From positions 1 through 10,713 of the forward strand of contig CAZGYE010000204.1 in assembly GCA_964530165.1 (NCBI GenBank): a DNA stretch of 10,713 bases. Reading direction: 5' to 3'. This DNA is from CAZGYE01 sp964530165. Its GTDB lineage: Bacteria > Planctomycetota > Planctomycetia > Planctomycetales > Planctomycetaceae. A program made the translations under genes and the position numbers. Below are positions 7,201 to 10,713 of this stretch, in pieces; position 1 is the stretch's first letter, and every line of letters begins with the position of its first letter. Under the pieces are notes generated by a model. That model was given only the letters and a program-made list of their open reading frames with translations. It was not told the DNA's origin and searched no databases.

Positions 7201-7498
7201 ATGTCGAGTGCTGCTCCACGGAAACCGGACCGTAGATGCCCAGCGATCGGATATATTTCCGCGCCGTCTCCACGTTGTTCGGGTCTTTATCCAATCCATG
7301 CACTGTGTAACCGTCATTGGCCCGGAACGCCGCGGTCAACTTCCCGTCACCACAACCCATGTGGACAATCAAGCCGCCCTCGATGCCTGTGGCGGAGAGG
7401 ATGTCTTTTGCGGAATCAGCGTAAACGGCTAAGCCCCACAGCAACCACGCTGCGCAGAACATGGACACTGTCATCATGGCGCGTTGATTCTTTTTCAC
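4253..7498 (-). CDS. exported SAM-methyltransferase-like / PQQ-like beta-propeller fusion protein
   Basis: 1081 residues from GTG 7498. The N-terminus MKKNQRAMMTVSMFCAAWLLWGL is a Sec signal peptide ending near YADS. Residues about 35-140 form a class I methyltransferase-like Rossmann domain: motif I HMGCGDGKLT (46-55), acidic D70 after strand 2 (HGLDKD), LPYTDNLINLVVV at motif IV, and MRVLAPQG at motif V. A first PQQ-like propeller follows (about 175-585) with blades such as LVCRDAFNGKLLWKRKL and AALDLKDGRELW, carrying a Cys/His cluster at 513-574. A second starts at DWPTFRHDAARSG (623) and runs to the end, with YALDMASGKAMWQF, YCLRASDGKLVWRF and YGLDPITGKIL. PQQ-like propellers of this kind (BamB-like) often bind no cofactor. 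The role is unknown; export of a SAM-type domain is odd because SAM is cytoplasmic. The frame opens at a TTG (7519), but AAGGAG 6 nt before GTG 7498 decides the start. It is the first gene of an operon with the propeller gene at 2630. Confidence 0.85.
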   Translation of the reverse strand: MKKNQRAMMTVSMFCAAWLLWGLAVYADSAKDILSATGIEGGLIVHMGCGDGKLTAAFRANDGYTVHGLDKDPNNVETARKYIRSLGIYGPVSVEQHSTSTLPYTDNLINLVVVQDAGKVGMGEVMRVLAPQGVAYVQHKDKWEKIVKPWPDNIDEWSHFLHDASNNAVAQDSVVGPPRSLQWIAPPLWLRSHETPSGIQSPVSAGGRLFYFFDEGLIGITDERLPDRWSLVCRDAFNGKLLWKRKLDAWGWREWNPGRYVGKDWTKLRGVRTNVPLENQRRIVAAGDRVYTTLAYRAPMSILDAATGKIIATVEETSGTSEILLSDGIALAYTRQFSEDMARRRGAKNVGAAALVAVDAQRAKVLWRNQSGPIRPLALAIDNGRVVYLTAKNLAALDLKDGRELWRVQPKWTSPRTLLTVDDVIVMQGGRRVAAYDATDGSPLWQKTVEPIGGGEGNDLFVVEGLVWRGIASVDDSGKYVRKSPNALVIGWDLRTGKEKKRILVNNLRSPEHHHRCYRNKATCRYLISSYEGAEFLDFQADDHSPNNWLRGACNYGMMPSNGMLYVPPDQCFCQPGSKLLGYAAVTSGPDAALEAVADGKRLERGPVYGQLLTLNSQLSTADWPTFRHDAARSGTTRTRVASTVAVDWNVKLEGRLTAPVAAGGTLFVAKPDAHTVYALDMASGKAMWQFTANGRVDSPPTIHKGLVLFGSADGHVYCLRASDGKLVWRFLAAPVDRRVAYFDQVESTWPVHGSVLVDNDVAYFTAGRSTYLDGGIRVYGLDPITGKILHKGLLEGPHRSVDGRRDVAFFILGANSDVLVSEGGFLYMRQKKMTPKLEEIEVDVLSSKGAQDVGLHVFSTSGLLDGSWYNRTFWMYSQRWPGFQLANQAPKTGQLLVVDDRQTYAVRVFYRRNVHSPMFFPGREGYLLFADTNANEPQLVGEKGSRKPIKWLPQSDYPRGRGNEVRKLGSEAFGLDKMIGYTRAEPPVWTHWLPVRVRAMVKAGDTLFVAGAPDLLDEKDPYAAFEGRKGARVVAVSAKDGKQLSETQLESPPVFDGMIAAGGRLFASLRDGSVVCLAGR
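5637..5668. repeat. heptanucleotide tandem repeat inside the PQQ fusion gene
   Basis: Three exact GTTGAGA units are followed by one GTTAAGA and a partial GTTG (plus-strand reading). On the coding strand they give the peptide QLLTLNSQLSTAD, a linker between the two propeller regions. Seven is not a multiple of three, so gain or loss of one unit would shift the frame and cut off the second propeller. Confidence 0.85.
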
Positions 7499-7504
7499 AT
7501 TTCT

Positions 7505-7510
7505 CTCCTT
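7505..7510 (-). promoter_or_regulatory. Shine-Dalgarno site AAGGAG for the PQQ fusion gene
   Basis: AAGGAG on the minus strand lies 6 nt before GTG 7498. It decides this start over the in-frame TTG at 7519, which lies upstream of the site, and over an internal ATG at codon 8. Confidence 0.7.
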
Positions 7511-7531
7511 CTCTCTCAAAATGCAGGTCTC

Positions 7532-7566
7532 TTGCTTTCGTCACCGTAATGGTATCATGTCGTCAA
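7532..7566. promoter_or_regulatory. candidate divergent promoter region
   Basis: The gap between the two divergent operons holds weak promoter matches on both strands. Plus strand: TTGCTT (7532-7537), 15 nt, TATCAT (7553-7558; 5 of 6 to the -10 consensus, spacer short). Minus strand: TTGACG (7566-7561) and an extended -10 type TGATACCAT (7557-7549), which overlaps the plus-strand -10. The two sets share the same bases, so the directions would compete. No operator palindrome was recognised. Confidence 0.3.
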
Positions 7567-7582
7567 GACAAGAGAGTTGAAC

Positions 7583-7732
7583 ATGTCGAATTCAGAAGCA
7601 GACTATCTTGAAAAACTGAACGGCCACCGTTTATTGGCCGGATTGTGGCGTCGCCGTGGTTCTTCGGGTATCCTGTTGATGAGTCCGCTCCGGCAGAATG
7701 TCGGGTGCAGTCAGTCCGAAGTGGACCGTTGA
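7583..7732 (+). CDS. possible small ORF, 49 aa, unknown
   Basis: ATG 7583 to TGA 7732 encodes 49 residues (begins MSNSEADYLEKLNGHRLLAG, ends QSEVDR). AAGAGAG lies 6 nt upstream, and a TATCAT box lies 25 nt upstream of the start. The first half looks like an amphipathic helix; the middle is basic (WRRRG). It stops 18 nt before the first possible start of the isomerase-like gene, so it could be a leader or a small co-expressed protein. I do not recognise it. It may equally be chance or the remnant of a larger gene. Confidence 0.3.
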   Translation: MSNSEADYLEKLNGHRLLAGLWRRRGSSGILLMSPLRQNVGCSQSEVDR

Positions 7733-7780
7733 ATTTGCGAGTACAGAAAAATGACAAACTCTGCTAGAAAGAATCCCATC

Positions 7781-8686
7781 ATGAAGAACATCATCAACCG
7801 TCGCAGTTTCATCAAGAGCACCGGCGCGCTGGCCGCAGGCTTCGGGCTGGCTGGGTTGGCAAGCTCACGCGGTTTGGCGGACCAATCGGCCGGCGGCGCC
7901 CCGAACGCCGAGAAGCTTGGCTGGCGGCTCGGTTGCCAGGCTTACAGCTTCAACCGGTTCACATTCCATGAAGCCATCGACAAGGTGCACTCGCTGGGTC
8001 TGCATTACATCGAGGCCTATCCGGGACAGCGGCTCAGCGCAGAGCAGCCGAACGTTAAGATGACCGATTCCATGTCCGACGCGGTCCGTAAGGAAACCAA
8101 GAAAAGACTCGCCGACGCCGGAATCAAGTTGGTTGGCTTCGGCGTCACCCGGCTTTCCAAGGATCAAGGGGCCAATCGCAAGACGTTCGACTTCGCCAAG
8201 GACATGGGGATCGAGACGATTGTGTCTGAACCGCCGCCGGACGCCTTCGACGTCGTCGAGCGGCTCTGTGACGAGTACAAAATCAACGTCGCGATCCACA
8301 ACCACCCGAAACCGTCCAAATACTGGAATTCCGATACCGTGCTGGATGTCTGCAAAGGTCGCAGCAAGCGGATCGGCGCTTGTGCCGACACCGGCCATTG
8401 GATGCGCTCGGGGCTCAACCCCACCGAGCAACTCAAGAAACTCGAAGGACGGATCATCTCGTTCCACTTCAAGGATTTGAACCGGTACGGCACGAGCGCT
8501 CATGATGTCCCGTGGGGCACTGGCGCGGGTGACGTCCGAGGCATGCTGACCGAGATTCGCAGGCAGGGCATCAAGGCGGTGTTCTCGATCGAGTACGAGC
8601 ACAACTGGACCACCTCGCTGCCCGAGATTGCCGAATGCGTGAAGTACTTCGACAAAGTCGCCGCCGACCTGTCTGCGCGCACCTGA
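7781..8686 (+). CDS. Tat-exported sugar phosphate isomerase/epimerase-like TIM-barrel protein
   Basis: 301 residues from ATG 7781. The N-terminus MKNIINRRSFIKSTGALAAGFGLAG is a twin-arginine leader (RRSFIK, residues 7-12), so the folded protein is exported, presumably to the periplasm. The rest is a xylose-isomerase-like / AP endonuclease 2-type TIM barrel. Metal and catalytic candidates appear strand by strand: E78 in YIEAYPG, E150 in IVSEPP, H173 and H175 in AIHNHPKP, D203 and H206 in CADTGHW, H229 and D232 in FHFKDLN, and E271 in FSIEYEHNW. These fit a divalent-metal isomerase, epimerase or dehydratase acting on a sugar; the substrate is not readable. An in-frame ATG at 7751 would add ten residues without a ribosome site; 7781 gives the usual Tat leader length and has AGAAAG about 9 nt upstream. 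The PhoD-like gene follows 89 nt later on the same strand. Confidence 0.85.
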   Translation: MKNIINRRSFIKSTGALAAGFGLAGLASSRGLADQSAGGAPNAEKLGWRLGCQAYSFNRFTFHEAIDKVHSLGLHYIEAYPGQRLSAEQPNVKMTDSMSDAVRKETKKRLADAGIKLVGFGVTRLSKDQGANRKTFDFAKDMGIETIVSEPPPDAFDVVERLCDEYKINVAIHNHPKPSKYWNSDTVLDVCKGRSKRIGACADTGHWMRSGLNPTEQLKKLEGRIISFHFKDLNRYGTSAHDVPWGTGAGDVRGMLTEIRRQGIKAVFSIEYEHNWTTSLPEIAECVKYFDKVAADLSART

Positions 8687-8775
8687 GTTTCCGATCAACC
8701 CCAATAGGCGTCCGGGTGGCACGCCCAGACCGCAAGCAACGGCGTGGTCACGACGTTGTGAGGAAAGGGAACCAC

Positions 8776-10713
8776 ATGAGAATTTGCACCAGCCTGAGGG
8801 TTTTTGTCTGCCTGGGAGCAGTCGTCGGTTCGATCGCGACAGGAGCCGAGTTTGAAAGCGCATGGCCGGAACACGTGACGCGTCCGTGGGTCGGACGCGA
8901 CTATTGGTCCAATCCGTTACAGGACTGGCGCATCTCGGGCGGTCGGCTGGAGTGCATCAAAGCCGCCCCAAACCGAAACGTGCACCTGCTGACACACCGG
9001 GTTGGCAAACGCCCGGGCGAGTTTCAGATGAGCGTACGACTCGGCAGTCTTGACCCGAAAGCGAAAGGCTCGGCGGGATTTCGCTTCGGCATCCGAGGAC
9101 CGCTGGGCGACTACCGCAATGCACTGCTCTTCGGCCGCGGCATTGATGCGGGCATCCGAGCGGACGGGACCCTATTCATTGGCGACGTGACACGAATGTC
9201 TGTCAAAGGAGCCTCCGCGTGGCTGGCGGACGTGGAACTGCGGCTTCACGCGAAGGCAGACGGTGCAAAACACCGGCTGACGCTGTCGGCACACGATCCA
9301 CAGACGGGCGAAGAGCTCGCGCGCGTCGTGAAAAGTGGTGTCAGCTCCGAGCAGCTTGCCGGGAACGTTGCACTGGTCTCGAACCATCAGATCCCGTCGC
9401 GAGGCAAAGGCAAGAGCCGACCTGCCGGCCGCGGCGCCGGCCGGTTCTGGTTCTCTGACTGGAAGCTGTCAGGCTCAAAGGTCGAAGCGCATCCTGAGGA
9501 TGCGTTCGGCCCGATCCTCTTCGCCATGCACACACTGAGCCGGGGCGTGATGAAGATGACCGCTCAAATGGCGCCCATCGGCGAGGGTGAATCCGATCGG
9601 GTCCGCTTGGAGATCCGGAGAAACGCCCAGAGCGACTGGAAGCAGATCGCCAAGGCGACCATCGATCCTCTGTCGCGGACCGCCACGTTCCGAGTTCCGC
9701 ACTGGGACGACACACGCAAGGCGCCCTACCGTCTGGTGTACGCGATGACCGAACCGGACGGGGTCCGCAAGGACTACGATTACCGCGGCATCGTTCGCCG
9801 TGATCCCGTTGACAAGCCGACGATTGTTGTCGCCGGTTTCACCGGTCACCAGGACTATCTCTTTCCCAATGAGCGACTGGCCGGCAACGTCGCCAAATTG
9901 GATCCGGACGTGTTGGTCTTCACCGGTGATCAGATTTACGAAGGGAACGCGGGTTACGGAATCGTGCGCAAGCCGGTCGAAGTGGCTGTGCTCGATTACC
10001 TTCGCAAATGGTATGTGTTCGGCTGGGGATTCCGCGAGGTGATGCGCGACCGTGTGACGCTCTGCCTACCCGACGACCACGACGTCTACCAGGGAAACAT
10101 TTGGGGCCAAGGCGGGCGCGACTGTGGCGGCATGCCCAACCACGCCCAGGGCGGCTATGCCATGCACGCGGACTGGGTCAATGCAGTCCAGCGCACGCAG
10201 ACTTCGCATCACCCGGAACCGTACGACCCCACGCCCGTCGAGCAAGGCATTACGGTCTATTACGGCCCGATGACTTACGGCCGCATCAGCTTTGCAGTCC
10301 TCGAAGACCGCAAGTTCAAGTCCGGTCCCGAAGGCAAGGTCAACACGTGGAAAGGGCGGCCGGATCATGTCAAGGATCCAAATTTCGACCCAAAATCGGT
10401 CGACAAGCCTGGGCTGAAGCTGCTGGGCGGCCGACAACTGAAGTTCCTGCGCGATTGGGCCGCCGATTGGCGCGGGGCGGACATGAAAATTGCCGTCTCG
10501 CAGACGATTTTCGCCAACGTGGCCAACTACCACGGCGGGAATCAGATGTATCTGGTGGCCGATCTGGACTCGAACGGCTGGCCGCAGACCGCTCGGAACA
10601 AGGCCCTCGCTGAGCTGCGGCGAGGATTTGTGTTTCATTTGGCCGGCGATCAGCACTTGGCGTCGATCGTCCAGCACGGCATCGACACCTGGGGCGACGC
10701 GATCTTTTCGTTT
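8776..10713 (+). CDS. exported PhoD-like metallophosphatase with N-terminal beta-sandwich domain, 3' end cut by window
   Basis: Open for 646 codons to the right edge; the C-terminus is missing. A signal peptide covers residues 1-23 (hydrophobic VFVCLGAVVGSIATGA). Residues about 25-235 form a beta-rich LamG-like sandwich (WRISGGRLEC, FRFGIRG, RFWFSDWKL). Residues about 245-340 resemble the Ig-like domain found before PhoD catalytic cores. The metallophosphatase core starts near 347, with DPDVLVFTGDQIYEGN (377-391), LPDDHDVYQGN (431-441), FAVLEDRKFK (507-515) and AGDQHLASIVQHG (623-635); these carry the Asp/His metal ligands. The family hydrolyses phosphodiesters and monoesters, often using Ca/Fe. 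The usual Cys of the 'SCQ' motif after the first core strand is replaced here by VAGFTGHQDY. ATG 8776 follows GAGGAAAGGG with 6 nt spacing. No terminator or promoter is evident in the 89-nt gap after the isomerase-like gene, so co-transcription is likely. Confidence 0.88.
   Translation, partial: MRICTSLRVFVCLGAVVGSIATGAEFESAWPEHVTRPWVGRDYWSNPLQDWRISGGRLECIKAAPNRNVHLLTHRVGKRPGEFQMSVRLGSLDPKAKGSAGFRFGIRGPLGDYRNALLFGRGIDAGIRADGTLFIGDVTRMSVKGASAWLADVELRLHAKADGAKHRLTLSAHDPQTGEELARVVKSGVSSEQLAGNVALVSNHQIPSRGKGKSRPAGRGAGRFWFSDWKLSGSKVEAHPEDAFGPILFAMHTLSRGVMKMTAQMAPIGEGESDRVRLEIRRNAQSDWKQIAKATIDPLSRTATFRVPHWDDTRKAPYRLVYAMTEPDGVRKDYDYRGIVRRDPVDKPTIVVAGFTGHQDYLFPNERLAGNVAKLDPDVLVFTGDQIYEGNAGYGIVRKPVEVAVLDYLRKWYVFGWGFREVMRDRVTLCLPDDHDVYQGNIWGQGGRDCGGMPNHAQGGYAMHADWVNAVQRTQTSHHPEPYDPTPVEQGITVYYGPMTYGRISFAVLEDRKFKSGPEGKVNTWKGRPDHVKDPNFDPKSVDKPGLKLLGGRQLKFLRDWAADWRGADMKIAVSQTIFANVANYHGGNQMYLVADLDSNGWPQTARNKALAELRRGFVFHLAGDQHLASIVQHGIDTWGDAIFSF

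Noticed and set aside
8699..8725. Possible hairpin (GGCGT...ACGCC) between the isomerase-like and PhoD-like genes
   Set aside because: Only a 5-bp stem with a 9-nt loop and no T-run, too weak to call a terminator.
7865..8863. Long open frame (332 codons) on the minus strand opposite the isomerase-like gene
   Set aside because: It mirrors the plus-strand gene, which has a Tat leader and full TIM-barrel motifs. The antisense product has no recognisable motif; high GC at third positions keeps such frames open.
10066..10677. 203-codon minus-strand frame near the right edge
   Set aside because: Shadow of the PhoD-like gene, whose DDHD, EDR and GDQH motifs lie in the plus frame.

Overview
The window looks like a GC-rich chromosome segment from a Planctomycetota-type bacterium (order not assignable by eye). 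This rests on three things: several exported proteins of families expanded in that phylum (PQQ-like propellers, a Tat-exported xylose-isomerase-like TIM barrel, a PhoD-like phosphatase), weak or variable Shine-Dalgarno sequences, and remnants of a TPR protein. The assignment is inference, because there is no rRNA or marker gene here.

Left region (1-2040, minus strand): two overlapping glycosyltransferase genes. A DPM1-like GT2 enzyme (1134-1880) is followed by a multi-pass GT-C mannosyltransferase-like protein that runs off the left edge (1-1137). The reading frames overlap at a TTGA, so translation is probably coupled. The likely logic is that the GT2 makes a polyprenyl-phosphate sugar and the GT-C enzyme spends it on the outer face of the membrane. 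A possible sigma70-type promoter and a 17-codon leader ORF with a good AAGGAG site lie upstream.

Scar region (2034-2629): a broken TPR gene remnant with an apparent internal deletion, ending exactly at a 76-bp inverted pair of GTAG-headed hairpins (a REPIN/BIME-like element). About 110 bp after that remain unexplained.

Central operon (2630-7498, minus strand): a 1081-residue exported protein that fuses a SAM-methyltransferase-like Rossmann domain to two PQQ-like beta-propeller regions. Fifteen bases later comes an exported five-bladed-propeller (GH32/43-like) protein. A heptanucleotide tandem repeat sits inside the large gene, between its two propeller regions.

Right operon (7583-10713, plus strand, divergent from the central operon): a possible 49-aa ORF, a Tat-exported sugar-phosphate isomerase/epimerase-like protein, and a PhoD-like metallophosphatase with an N-terminal beta-sandwich, cut by the right edge. 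Four adjacent exported proteins arranged divergently around a ~250-bp control region suggest one extracytoplasmic carbohydrate or sugar-phosphate handling locus, but the substrate cannot be read from sequence.

No tRNA, rRNA, CRISPR array, intact transposase or phage gene was seen.
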